Shown one piece after another: positions 10,958 through 21,488 of a stretch of DNA of 64,000 bases (within the stretch, counting starts at the first letter, position 1; every line of letters begins with the position of its first letter). The translations under genes were made by a program, and so were the position numbers. This DNA comes from Dichetophora obliterata (lineage: Eukaryota; Arthropoda; Insecta; Diptera; Sciomyzidae). The stretch is taken from the NCBI GenBank assembly GCA_963920525.1, contig OY986440.1:20360187-20424186 (forward strand), in the 5' to 3' direction. The notes under the pieces are model-generated. The model had not been told where the DNA came from. It saw only the letters and a list, made by a program, of their open reading frames with translations, and made no database searches.

Positions 10958-11277
10958 AATTACTGTTGATTTATTTATAATTCTATGAAAATCATTATTT
11001 TATACGAATCATTTCTTATAAAAATATTATTTAACTAAAAAGTATTAAGTGAAAAAGGAAGTGCAATGTAAACAAGTTTGAATGAATATATAACTTTGTC
11101 TAAACGATATTTTTTTACATTTTACGCACATTTTACACCACTGCTGTTTATTTTTATTATTTTAAATTAAATAAAGTCGTTCCAAACATTAATGTAAGTT
11201 CTGAATTTAGATGTGTTTTATTGAAAAAATGTCGAGTTCAGCAAATATTTCTAGTTGTTTTTACAAAATTCACAAAA
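10958..11277. other. Unassigned AT-rich stretch
   Basis: May include decayed upstream LINE sequence. No open frame or repeat is recognised. Confidence 0.3.
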
Positions 11278-11588
11278 TAAAATGGTTTCTTACATGACCC
11301 CATCGGACTCAAGTTAAAACTTTTTGCTATATTTTTTATAAAATCGCAATTTTTTTTTTTATTCTGCGATCTTTCTTGTAAATAAATAAAATTTTAGTAT
11401 CAATATGTAATAAATATCAATATGTAATATGTATATTAATTTTTTAAATTTGAAATTAAATTGCACAGAATACATAAATTGCTTTTAATATTTCTTTAAA
11501 AATACGTTCATATCACTCACACATTACAGCTGGAAAAATCCGTAAAAGTTTTACTTGAGACCGATGGGGTCATGTAAGATCCCCTTTT
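11278..11588. mobile_element. Small inverted-repeat element
   Basis: The arms at about 11278-11323 and 11543-11588 pair over about 44 bp with few mismatches (shared core CTTACATGACCCCATCGG). Total length is about 310 bp with no coding capacity. No target duplication was resolved, so the superfamily is unknown. Confidence 0.65.
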
Positions 11589-12628
11589 GTTTTGGCTCTC
11601 AAACGTTTTCAAACCTAATTTTTTCTTGATTTGACGACGGGGAACCCGAATACAAAGTAATTTTTTCTATATCTCTAACGGTCAAGGCTTTAGTCTCAAG
11701 GGATTAAATAAAAATTAAATCAAGATAATTTTAAAAAGATTTAAAAATAGATTTTTAATTAAAAAGTCACTATTTCTTTACAACAAGAATATTCCACCCC
11801 TTTTTTTTTGTTTTTGTTCAACCAAAATCGTTAAACTCATAAGACAAAAGTCAACACTGAAATTAACAAAGCTACAGAAGTATTTATATGTGGAAAATCA
11901 AAATTAAGTTGAAATTGATTATGTTGATGTGAAAAATTGCAGTAAAGTAAACAAAAGTAACATAATTTTTAAAGGAAATTTTACGAGAAAACACAATTTT
12001 TAATAAAAGTTACAGGGTATTTTTCTTTTAAGTTAATTTTAAACTATTTTTTACAAAATTTGCTGGTTTGACCACCAACTATTTCTATTAGTTACAAAAA
12101 TCTCTGCCAGTGTTGCATATTGCTGGAAAGGCCATTAAGTTATCTTTCTAAAACAACATTGCATAAAGCTTCAATTAAAAAAGTTTCTTTGCAAGAGCAT
12201 TTTTAGTGAAAAAACCTCCGGAAACACAAAATTAGCCCATAACTCTCCAGGGGGTGTTATATAGAACCCCTCTTTCCATACATTTTTTGTTTGTTTTTGC
12301 ATTCCCTCTCGTTTAAAAACATAAAATAATTATTTCCGTCTAACTTGTATAGAACGGTCCACTGTGCGCTGGTTTTATGGCCGATTGGCCGTAAAATAAT
12401 CAAAATGTTGCTACTGGTACGTATGCATCAGTAGTAGCAACAAAAACAAAAGACGACCTTGACTTAAATTTCTAGCATAAGCTTAGCAATAAATGCAAGT
12501 TCTCTATACTAAGTGTGCATGTATTACCGTATTATTAAGTATGTAACGCACACACTTACGTTAATACCTAAACATAATCCAATAAAGGAAAACATCGAAA
12601 CAAAATATTTCCTGCTCTCAAGTTCAAT
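11589..12628. other. Unassigned intergenic DNA
   Basis: AT-rich, with several homopolymer runs. No open frame, RNA gene or clear repeat was seen. Confidence 0.3.
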
Positions 12629-13061
12629 AAGGGTATTCATGCTAATGGGCAATACCCTCATAAATGCTATAAACTGTATAAGATAATCAGCCTTATATAT
12701 GGACTGTCTAATTTGTATGGCCTTTGCACAAACCAGATATATTTGCTCTGCGATTTAGGTGTGCAAACGAGGTGGCAAACTTATATGATCAATCAGCTGT
12801 TTTCGTTTTTCGAAAGTTAGTTAATTTCTTATCAGAAGCCGGCAAAAAAGCAATGAGAGCGGTAAGAATGTGTGCATTTCAGCAAAAGTAATAAATATTT
12901 AATTGAAAATTACAACTTAAAAACTTATTGGCAGCATATGAAAATAAATTGCAACTGACATATATGATGCAAATAATACTTTAAGGGCTGTTCATACAAC
13001 CTGCTGATAAAAATAACTAATTGCTCAATTTATAAGATTGCTACTTTGCGTGAATACCCTT
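12629..13061. mobile_element. MITE with AAGGGTATTCA ends
   Basis: Ends are AAGGGTATTCATGC (left) and GCGTGAATACCCTT (right), an inverted pair about 430 bp apart. The same GGGTATTCA end recurs near 20935, 24060, 32320 and 36810, so it is a dispersed family. No exact target duplication was found. hAT-like is a guess from the end sequence. Confidence 0.5.
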
Positions 13062-13272
13062 AATAAAATGTTTGTCTTTGAGCAAAAATTTATTTGCTGA
13101 TAGCAAGTTAGAGGCTGTCCAAGTTGGCCAACCCAACTATATAGAGAACTGCAATAGGATTCCTTCCCTGACGAGTTGCTTGGATAGGTATTAAAAAACG
13201 GCTGTCTAAATAAAGTACCAAATTGAAAAGTATCCAACAATTTGTGATACCAAAAAATTATACATCACTAAG

Positions 13273-13739
13273 TAGAGGTGGGCAACTCAGTTTGCTATCT
13301 CTCTGTAGAGTGTAATGTGTACAAGCACACTACGTTGCCTCACATAGTGGCACAATAGCACGCAAAGACCAGAACTCAGACGCACTTTTGCGCGTAAAGT
13401 GACTTTTGTGTGCAGTGTTGGAACGCACAGCAGAGTGCTGTGCTAAGCTTATTCACTGACACTCATTGGTTATCGCTACTGCGCTTTGCATTATTTACAT
13501 TTTCCTAAGTTTTTGCTTAGTAAAGTCGGTTTTTGTTTTACTTTGGTTCACTTGCAATAATTGACAATATGCAATTTGTGAATATTGTAAACAAATCAAT
13601 AGAGAAGGGTGTTAAAACTCTACCTGTTGTCGACAATGCTTATTTCGATTGTGGCACAATTGTGCTAGCGCAGTGTGCTGACACAAAAATTTGAACATGT
13701 GCTAGAGCACACCAAAAATTATGCTATTACCCACCTCTA
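13273..13739. mobile_element. MITE with TAGAGGTGGGYAA ends (hAT-like)
   Basis: TAGAGGTGGGCAA at the left is mirrored by TTACCCACCTCTA at the right. The end resembles hAT termini (YAGAGGTGGGCAA). Length is 467 bp and it is non-coding. Flanks TCACTAAG and ATTTTTTA do not match, so the 8-bp duplication is missing or eroded. The interior holds many GTGCT/AGCAC inverted motifs. Confidence 0.6.
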
Positions 13740-13785
13740 ATTTTTTAGTGCTGTTGCTGTTTTGCTAGCAGTTTTTTAAACACTG

Positions 13786-14195
13786 CTTTTAAGCTTTGTA
13801 CGATGTATAGTTTGCTGAGCTTGTAGACAAAGATGCACCAATTCCTTCCAAAAATGTCGAATTATGTGCCAACCATAATTTTTAAAATTTTTCCAAGTAT
13901 GCAGACTTGCAGCTAGTGTAAGAACGATAGTTTTGATGTATAAATCATCCTCTTCCGATGTACGGTTTGGATTTTATGTCGAAAAAATGCACCAAAACTT
14001 TCAAACCCTTATATCTCTGAAACTAAGATAAATAGATAGATAGGGCGAAAATAAGCTTTTTTCTGGAGCAATATTGTTTTTCGTCGGTAAGTCTAGAACG
14101 GGGCTAGATATTGCTAGAATAATTCATTACCAAAATATACTTTTAAGCTTTGTACGATATACAGTTTGCCGAGTTTGTTGGCAAAAACTGCTCCC
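13786..14195. repeat. Diverged direct repeat pair
   Basis: A block starting CTTTTAAGCTTTGTACGAT occurs at about 13786 and again at about 14140, each followed by a GTTTGC-GAG-TTGT segment. The spacing of about 354 bp suggests a duplicated or tandem repeat unit of unknown family. Confidence 0.5.
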
Positions 14196-14329
14196 TCCTT
14201 AAATATCAAAAAACTTCATATCCCTTATGGTGATCTCTATACGAAAAACACAATACATTAAAAAACTAGCAAACAAATTGTTCATGTCTCCACCGAATTT
14301 ACCCCTAAAGGGGTAAAATGTACATTATG

Positions 14330-14605
14330 GTTCCATTATTTTTCACCCTAAACATTTCTTCGGAACACACCCACCTCCGAGCTGGCACCCTTCTAAAGGC
14401 TCCCATAAAAAACTACAATAAATAAAGTGTCCAAAATCATTCATGAAAAAGCCACGGCCCCTAAAAGGAGTCAAATGTATAAGAGACGGTCTTATAACTT
14501 TTTACCCTACCAGCCAACCCTTCTGGGGGTTTTTTATACTTCTTGAAAAGCGGGGCTATCAATACCCCTAGAAGGGTGGTAAATTGCAAGAACCCAACAA
14601 ATTGC
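14330..14605. repeat. Degenerate repeat with CCACCC...GGCACCCTTCT motif
   Basis: Contains phrases such as CACCTCCGAGCTGGCACCCT and AACCCTTCTGGGGG that recur, diverged, in 49930-50390. A dispersed non-coding repeat family is likely, with no structural ends found. Confidence 0.4.
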
Positions 14606-15419
14606 TACATGCATTCTTAGGGACACTGCTTCCAGAAGACATTCTACAGAACCAACTGTGCTACTTCTTAGCCTTATCAAGAAGTGATTTCAAGAGGTAT
14701 TCTCATTAACTACTTCTGGAATGCATTCAAATAGCACTTAAATTCGATTAAGGTAAAAAATTATATATAATTATAATATATGTTTTAGATATTTTCAGTG
14801 GGATCTTTTAAACCCCCAACAAAACCAAACCACGAAATTGCCGTGCAAATTGGAAAAAGTTCTATTTTACGTGGGATTTTTTTAAAACAAAACCCAAAAC
14901 CCAAACATTTCTCATTTCCAACACAAAAATCGGGAGAAAACCGTGGCATTTTTTAAACATCCCCTAACCACAAGAACCATTACATTCTTAAAGTTCTCCT
15001 GGAAAACACCTTCTAAAATCCTTTCATTGAAGATATCACAGAAATATTCTAATGAAAAAATTCTGGAAGCACTTCTAGATAAGACTAAGGAAAGCATGAC
15101 ATGTATGTTAAAATAATGCCATCTGGGTATGAAAGTGGAAGGGATGGAATTCAAGACTTTCCCTTCTTTTGGAAGCACTTTTTTGCTGGTTGTGTGTTCA
15201 GAAGAAACGTGCGCGGTGAAGAAATATGAGGACTAGCTCTTACATTTAGACCCTCTAATGGACCGTGATTTTGTTTTTATAAACGATCTTCGAAACTTTT
15301 ATAATTTTTTATATTTTTGGTATTAGAATCTTCTTGTTCTCATAGTCTTGGAACTTTTGTTATTGCACTCATAATATCAATATCAAAACTTGTTTTTTGA
15401 AAATATATTTTTTTAAAAT
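14606..15419. other. Intergenic stretch downstream of the aminomethyltransferase gene
   Basis: No gene seen. The part nearest 15419 should hold the 3' UTR of the minus-strand gene. An AATAAA overlaps its stop codon (minus strand). Confidence 0.4.
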
Positions 15420-15772
15420 TTATTTGTGACTCTTTGGCTTGATATAGTATTTAGCTGATACAAACGGCATCTTGGTAACCTCGGCTGCATAGAGCTTATT
15501 GCGTATTTTTAACCATACTGGCTCACCGGTTGCCTTCAGCTGTTCAGCGATGTAGCCCATTGCAATGTTGCGACCCAAGCTTGGACTCGGACATCCGCTG
15601 GTGATGTGACCCACTTGCTTGTCATTTTGATAGATCTGAACACCAGCTCGCGCTGGTGGAGAAGATGAGTCAGTCAGCTGCAATCCAATGCGGCATCTAG
15701 TGACGCCTGTTTTTAGCTGCTCACAAATAAGTTTAGCTCCTGGAAAATTTAGTTCAGCCCGTCTGCGTTTAG
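15420..15772 (-). CDS. AMT: Aminomethyltransferase (glycine cleavage T-protein), exon 3
   Basis: Last coding exon, ending at TAA 15420-15422. Splice acceptor is ...TTTCCTTAG at 15774-15773. The exon completes a codon split after one base. It encodes KRRRAELNFPGA, then RCRIGLQL, the GHITSGCPSPSLGRNIAMGY block that marks the C-terminal GcvT domain, and KMPFVSAKYY. With exons 1 and 2 the protein has 427 residues, close to animal AMT (about 400). It transfers the methylene carbon from the lipoyl-bound aminomethyl group to tetrahydrofolate, releasing ammonia, in the mitochondrial glycine cleavage complex. Confidence 0.95.
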
Positions 15773-16433
15773 CTAAGGAAAGAAAAAAATTAGACTTTTT
15801 AAATTATGTGCCAAGAATTCAAAAGATGAATTAAACCATAAGTCTTACATACAATTAATTTCATAACTAAAGACATTTAAACAGCCCACAGATATGTTTA
15901 TTGCACAGAAGAGTTAAGGCCCAACCAAAATAGACGAACGAGACGACGTATGCTAACGGATTTAACCCAAAATGAAACGAGTTGCCCAATTCGTCTGAAT
16001 CAGCTGATCAGTTGGCAATCGAGTGTTATTTATTTTTTTAATTTGATTTATTAATGAAATTTTATTATTTATTTTAATTATTAAAATTTTTAATTTCACA
16101 ATTAAATCATCTTTGTGAAGGATGAGTGAAATAATAGTGAAATTGAAACAAATTGATGAAAATAAAATAAAAACGCACTCTGCACAGCTGTTGCTGACGA
16201 GTTGCTATGCTAGCAGTTCGGTTCTTACGGAATAATACGTCTTGTCAAACTGTTTCGTTTAGTTTCGTTCAGTTACGTTTGGGTAACTACATTAAAATGT
16301 ATTTCACCGAACACTTACGTTTTTACTCGTTACGGAGCAAATCGTCTATATTAGTTGGGCCTTTAGTTGCAGTTAGATGTCACTTTCCATAAAACAAAAA
16401 AAAAATGTTCTATTCACTAACTTAATTACTTAC
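15773..16433 (-). other. AMT: Intron 2 of aminomethyltransferase, carrying a MITE
   Basis: 661 nt, GT at 16433-16432 and AG at 15774-15773. Two thirds of it is the element at 15917-16362. Without that insertion and one target copy it would be about 212 nt. Confidence 0.9.
15917..16362. mobile_element. PIF/Harbinger-like MITE in AMT intron 2
   Basis: Begins AGGCCCAACCAAAATAGACG and ends with the near-perfect inverse (ATAGTTGGGCCT-like end). It is flanked by TTA at 15914-15916 and 16363-16365. A 3-bp TWA duplication and short inverted ends fit a Tourist-like element. Length is 446 bp, non-coding. Confidence 0.8.
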
Positions 16434-16854
16434 CCACTAGCCAAGCCAAACCAGCCTCTATGGGTGTTGTTTCGAAATCAATATCCGATCCGTATAAGCA
16501 CAAACCCGCTTCCAAACGCAATGAGTCGCGTGCACCTAAACCGGCCATTTTCATTTGATTATCTGCATTGAGCAGCGCCGCGACGACTTGCCTAACCTTA
16601 AACGAAGGAATAGAGATTTCAACGCCATCCTCGCCAGTATAACCACAGCGTGTAATGCGACAACCTGGTACACCGGCGATTTCTGTGACCATCGTATTCA
16701 TAAAATACAATTGGCTGAGGTCGTTACCATGCGTTTTTGAAGTCAGGCGTGAGACGCTGCCGACTGCATTTGGACCCTGCACAGCAATAAGCGATTGTTC
16801 ACTGGGTGATTGAAATTCAATGGACACATTCTTTCCTTGCGCCTTGTAGAGCGA
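16434..16854 (-). CDS. AMT: Aminomethyltransferase, exon 2
   Basis: Acceptor TTTAATTTAG ends at 16855. The exon opens in phase 0 with SLYKAQGKNVSIEF and ends one base into a codon at donor GGTAAGT. Motifs: LIAVQGPNAV, CRITRCGYTGEDGVEI (folate-binding region of the family), LGARDSLRLEAGLCLYGSDI and TPIEAGLAWLV. All are hallmark GcvT blocks with no disruption. Base composition is richer in GC than the flanks, as expected for a conserved exon. Confidence 0.96.
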
Positions 16855-16912
16855 CTAAATTAAAAATATGACGTTGTTCATTAAAAAAATCACAGCTGCT
16901 TCATTCACTTAC

Positions 16913-17422
16913 CACTGCCGCTTCCATGATGGCCATATCTTGTTGCTTCATTGCGGCATTCGACACCACATACAGCATATCCGAACTGATCTTCATTACA
17001 ATTAAATCATCCAGAATGCCGCCATTCTCGTTGGTGAACACGGTGAGGCTACCGCTGCCAGCTTCAGCGCTAGCTATGTCCGCTGTGCAGATTGACTCCA
17101 TGCAGGCGATCGCATCTTTGCCTCGCACATAAGTTTGCAGCATGTGGGACACATCGAAAATTGAAGCATGCTGCCGAGTATGCAAATGAGAAGCGGCAAT
17201 ACCTTGATCGGCATATTGCACGGGAAGCAAATAGCCACCAAAGTTAACGATTTTGCCGCGCTGCGCTACGTGAAAGTCGTAAAGAGCCGTGCGCTCCGGT
17301 GTTGCTCTGCCGTTGTTCGCACTAAAAAACCGCGCAGTGCTCAGATGAGCAGCGACGCTGGATGCAGCCAAGAGATAACGGCTGACAACGACACGTGTGC
17401 ATTGCAACTGTGAACTAATCAT
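16913..17422 (-). CDS. AMT: Aminomethyltransferase, exon 1
   Basis: I choose the ATG at 17420-17422 (MISSQLQCTRVVVSRYLLAA). It gives an Arg-rich, Ser/Ala-rich, acid-free leader of about 40 residues typical of mitochondrial import. The open frame extends upstream without another ATG. The mature part starts near RTALYDFHVAQRGKIVNFGG and includes QYADQGI, HASIFDVSHM and GGILDDLIVMK. The exon ends after ...EAAV at donor GTAAGT (16912). Intron 1 is only 58 nt (16855-16912), common in flies. Confidence 0.95.
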
Positions 17423-17782
17423 ATTGAAGTTTGTTTTGATGGAATGGATGTGTCCAAGAGAGACTATCAACGACAACAGTGAAAAAATTATTAAAAAACA
17501 CTAAATAAGCTAAATACTAAATAAGCAGCTACATAGCGCAGCTATTAAAGGCTACCTTCGGTCGTACACTGAAAAAAGAGTTTGGTTTCATTAGCTAAAT
17601 GTTCTGATTGCATCTATTGATAATGTACTAAGGGGGATTTCCGATTCCGATTTCCGGGGCGCTGCGATTTGACAATGGATGCAGTACTTTGAATTAAAAT
17701 AAGAATCGCCGAAGGAAACATCGATTTATCGATTGGTTTTTAAGTTATAGAGTTTTTAAAAAAAAAATATAAGATCTTTTAA
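17423..17782 (-). promoter_or_regulatory. Upstream region of AMT
   Basis: Likely holds the 5' UTR and promoter by position only. ATCGATTTATCGATTGG at about 17721-17737 contains two ATCGAT cores that resemble half-matches to the fly DRE (TATCGATA). No TATA box is evident. Confidence 0.35.
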
Positions 17783-18314
17783 CCCATTCCAGTCTGCACA
17801 TAGTTTCCGCCGGCCGATTCTGTCTAAATTCACATATGTTAGCAAGGGATACCTAGAATAGAAATAAAATAAAATTTAGGTCTCTACCTGAACGAACACC
17901 TGAGATAATAAGGGGGGGGGGGAAATGCTACCCCCTTCAGGTAAATCATTCATAATACACAGGTGAAAACTCCGTTTGATATCAAAATTTCACAAATTGA
18001 AGTTCCATTAATTCTCCCTTACTTCACAAAATTTCAAACAAAAAGCTAAGAGCATTTGGTCTAGAACGTAAAAAAAGGGCTCTTTGAAAATCCGAGATAA
18101 CGATGGGACGAAATTTCACAAATTTTCGGGTAAATCATTCATAATACACAACTGAATGCTCCAATTGATACAAAAATTTCACGAATTAAAGTCCCATTCA
18201 TTATTTCTCACTTAAAAAAATTTCAAATAAAAAGCTACTAGCACTTAGTCCAAAGCGCTAAAAGAAATAATACTTATGATGGGGTAAAATTTCACCCCAT
18301 CCGGCTGGAATGGG
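17783..18314. mobile_element. piggyBac-like MITE (CCCATTCCAG ends)
   Basis: CCCATTCCAG...CTGGAATGGG, flanked by TTAA at 17779-17782 and 18315-18318. That is the exact piggyBac-type target duplication. Length 532 bp. The interior holds two diverged tandem copies of a unit of about 185 bp, starting AAATCATTCATAATACACA at about 17943 and again at about 18134. Confidence 0.88.
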
Positions 18315-18354
18315 TTAAGAAAACTGGCTTATATTTCTCTTAGCGTATAACTAA

Positions 18355-19170
18355 CGCTCCCATCTCTTTTTTCGCCAAAAACAGGACAAAATTTTGAAGA
18401 TTTTACTGGATTTACAGGACGCCACGGAAAAAACAGGATATTTTCGCAGGACTCAATAAAGTCGAAAAATTATTATTACTTGTATGTTTAAAGAAGTAAA
18501 ATAAGCATTTTCTTTGATAATATTATGAAATTTATTATTTAATTTAAAAATTGCAGCATAACTTCTGTGCGCGTGCATTACCGCGTGGCCGCCTACTATC
18601 ATCATAGGTTGTTACGAGGTATTGCATACGCAACGACGATAAGCTTCAAATATCAATTTATATTATGTATTTGTATTGAATATGTAATTTTGTTAAAATA
18701 AACATATAATTCAATCTTCTTATTTAAATATTTAATTATATAAAACTATAACAAAAATAAAAAAAACAAATTAGTTTTATTAAAATGGCACATTAATTAG
18801 ACTTTCCAAGCACTCTTTTGCACTTTGAGCAGAACACCTCACTATCACTATAGGTTTTTTTTCAGGAATAAATATTTTTTTAAGTTGATTGCTCAACACA
18901 AACTTTCGCTTCGACTTATCGACAAGTTTAAAAAATGAGCTATACAGACACTTTTAATAGGGTCGCAAAAAAGGGAAAAGTGTATTAAGGAAAACTTTTG
19001 ATTTATTACTAAAGAAAGTATGAATAATAAATAAAATAGACTAAATTGCAACCATGGGAAAAAAACAGGACAAAATAATAACAATCAGGACTTTGAGCCC
19101 GTTACACAGGATGCAGGACTTTGCTCGAAAGAACAGGACTGTCCTGGGAAATACAGGACGGATGGGAGCG
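18355..19170. mobile_element. DNA element with CGCTCCCATC ends and CAGGAC subterminal repeats
   Basis: TAACGCTCCCATC at the left is matched by GATGGGAGCGTTA at the right, 816 bp in all. Both subterminal zones carry many copies of ACAGGAC/CAGGACT (about 18382-18450 and 19065-19160). Flanking octamers match only partly (TATAACTA, TATGTAAA). Subterminal motif clusters are typical of hAT transposase binding, so a hAT-derived element is inferred. A solo GATGGGAGCG end lies near 20458. Confidence 0.65.
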
Positions 19171-20933
19171 TTATGTAAAACCGATATTTATGGTTAAGGT
19201 ATTTTTCAAAAGTTTCTGCATTCATTTTAAATGAATCAAATTCGTTGAGTATTTTATATTTTATCGCTATTTGTATGTTAAAGTAAATGTTTTGCTTACA
19301 TTAAACCGCCATTTTCTCAAAAACTACAGTTATTACTTTGAATTATGAATTTTAAATTATTGAAGTTTAAAAATTTGGATTTATCTGATTTTTTTATGGA
19401 GTTCTTTATCATTAAACGTTTTGCCCTTGTACGAAAAGTGGCTATTTCAAGAATATTTACCTTAGTTGTTCTGCTTCCTTATAAATAAATTTTTTATTTT
19501 GCATAAAATATGTATGTATTTTTTAATATTTTGAACGAAAGGTAAATATTTAAGCTTTAAAAACGCAATATATTTTTAATACCTTATTAACGAAAATTTA
19601 GTAGAAAATAACGGTTATTTTAATTAAAAAATTCGAATACGATTTTAATTTGCTAATAAAATTTACAATATTCTTGCAATGTTATTTGTATTGTATATTT
19701 TTAAAAAGGTCAATTAATTTCCTTTTAAATGACATGTAAATTTTTATGATACTTCGGATAATGTCGAATAAATATATCTTGTTTCGAACAGATCTTTTAG
19801 CAAAAAACAAAATTTCAAAAATCGGTAACTAGTTGAATAATCGATTTTTTTGTTAGGCCAAAAAAATATGTTTGTTATTCTCTATCAGAAAAAACTTCCA
19901 AATCGCGGCGACCCGGAAATCGTAGTCGTCCCGAAAAAACATTTTGTCTGAGGTGAAAATTAATCTCAGGCTAACGCGATTCTTAAGTATACCAGCCACG
20001 CACTCTATCCATTACGCTACCCGTCACATATCTTGAGTCACCTAAGTATATAATCGTATATAACTTAAATTTAAACAATTATGACTTTATATTTCAGAGT
20101 AGAAATATACAAAAGATAAGAAAAAAAATGTAGAAAGTTTTGAAATGTTTTTAATTCAAGAAAACATTCAATGGTTATGTAATTTAAATCAAAAAAGCGT
20201 TTATCTCAAATGAAGAGTGCTCATATATAGTACTGTAATTTTTATTCAATAACCAAATTTTTATTACGCCATAAGTAACTAGGCCATTTAATTACTTTAC
20301 CCAAATATTGGTGCATAGAGAGAAATTATTTTCTCAGTGTATGTAGGACATGAGTTAGTCAGCTGAGCTGTTGTAGCTAGTTTGGCGTACTTTTTAAAGT
20401 GATTCGGGTAATCGCAATAAGTCCAAATAAATCATAGTGCGTGAGTCTTTGTAAGAGATGGGAGCGTGCTTAAGAATAGCAAAGCCGTGCATGCTTAATT
20501 TTCATTTTAATAGAAAATTTTTCTTACCTATTTTTTTGGTAAAAAAAAAGAACAAGAGATTTTTCATTTTCAATTTGAACTAATTTTTGTATAAAAAGTA
20601 TTTAGTTAAGAAAAATTGCGGTCTACGAAAGTTTTCTTGACAGTATTTTTAATAGCATTATAAAAAAAATCCAGTTATTTTGACATCAAAACCTTTTACC
20701 CTTTACCGAAACCGAATAAGTTTCTAGTTAAACACTCCATGGTCCATTTACGCCAAATAAATAATTTTTGCATAACAGTTACAAATTGAAGAATATGATT
20801 CTAAGACAGAAAGGGAAAAATAACTGGAGTTTTTTTAATAATCATATTAAGTTCGTATTCGTAAAAAAAATATAAGATAAAAAATTATGTGTAAAGAGGG
20901 CAGGAAATTAAGAAAAATAGATACAATATATTA
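19171..20933. other. Unassigned AT-rich intergenic DNA
   Basis: No gene. On the minus strand about 19985-20035 reads GGGTAGCGTAATGGATAGAG, similar to a tRNA D-arm/A-box, but no T-arm or acceptor stem follows, so only a tRNA-derived relic is possible. Confidence 0.3.
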
Positions 20934-21488
20934 GGGGTATTCACTGTGTTGCTAAAATTTTAGAAATAGGAAATTTCCGACGAGTTGAAGTGAGCGCCCA
21001 TTTGTGATGGTTCGTTTTTTTTTCACATGCATCTGTCAAGATTAAAATCGCCAATGCTTCATTTCGTTGGTGGGCTTGTTACCAAAACAAATAATTATGT
21101 TAAAAATCTTGTGCTTTCTGCCTTTTAATAGGAAAATAATGCTAAAAAAAGTAGCAAAACTAAATTATATGATCGGCTACAATAGAGTTAATGATAATTT
21201 TGTTCTTGCTAGCATCAGCTTTTAGGAGGGATTTGACAGAATGCTCTTCTTCTTATTAAAAATTATCATATTCACAACGATTCACAAGTGTGAGTCACAC
21301 TAATTAAACAGATTTGCTTATGGTTACTGAACACATCTTTTCTTCGCAAATTTCCGACAATTATTTTTCATCAACTCAATAGGTGATTAAATTTAAGCAG
21401 ACATCGGAAAACCAAAACAACAACAATTGCACTGAATTTTTCGTAAATTTCATCATTTCGGAAATTTCAGCAGTGAAGTGAATACCTT
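20934..21488. mobile_element. MITE with GGTATTCACT ends
   Basis: Left GGGGTATTCACTGTGTTGCT and right AGTGAATACCTTT ends form an imperfect inverted pair, continuing as TGCTRAAATTT inside. About 555 bp, non-coding, similar to the 12629 family. Confidence 0.5.

Noticed and set aside
19985..20035. Possible tRNA gene on the minus strand
   Set aside because: Only a D-arm/A-box-like segment is present; no anticodon stem, T-arm or acceptor stem follows.
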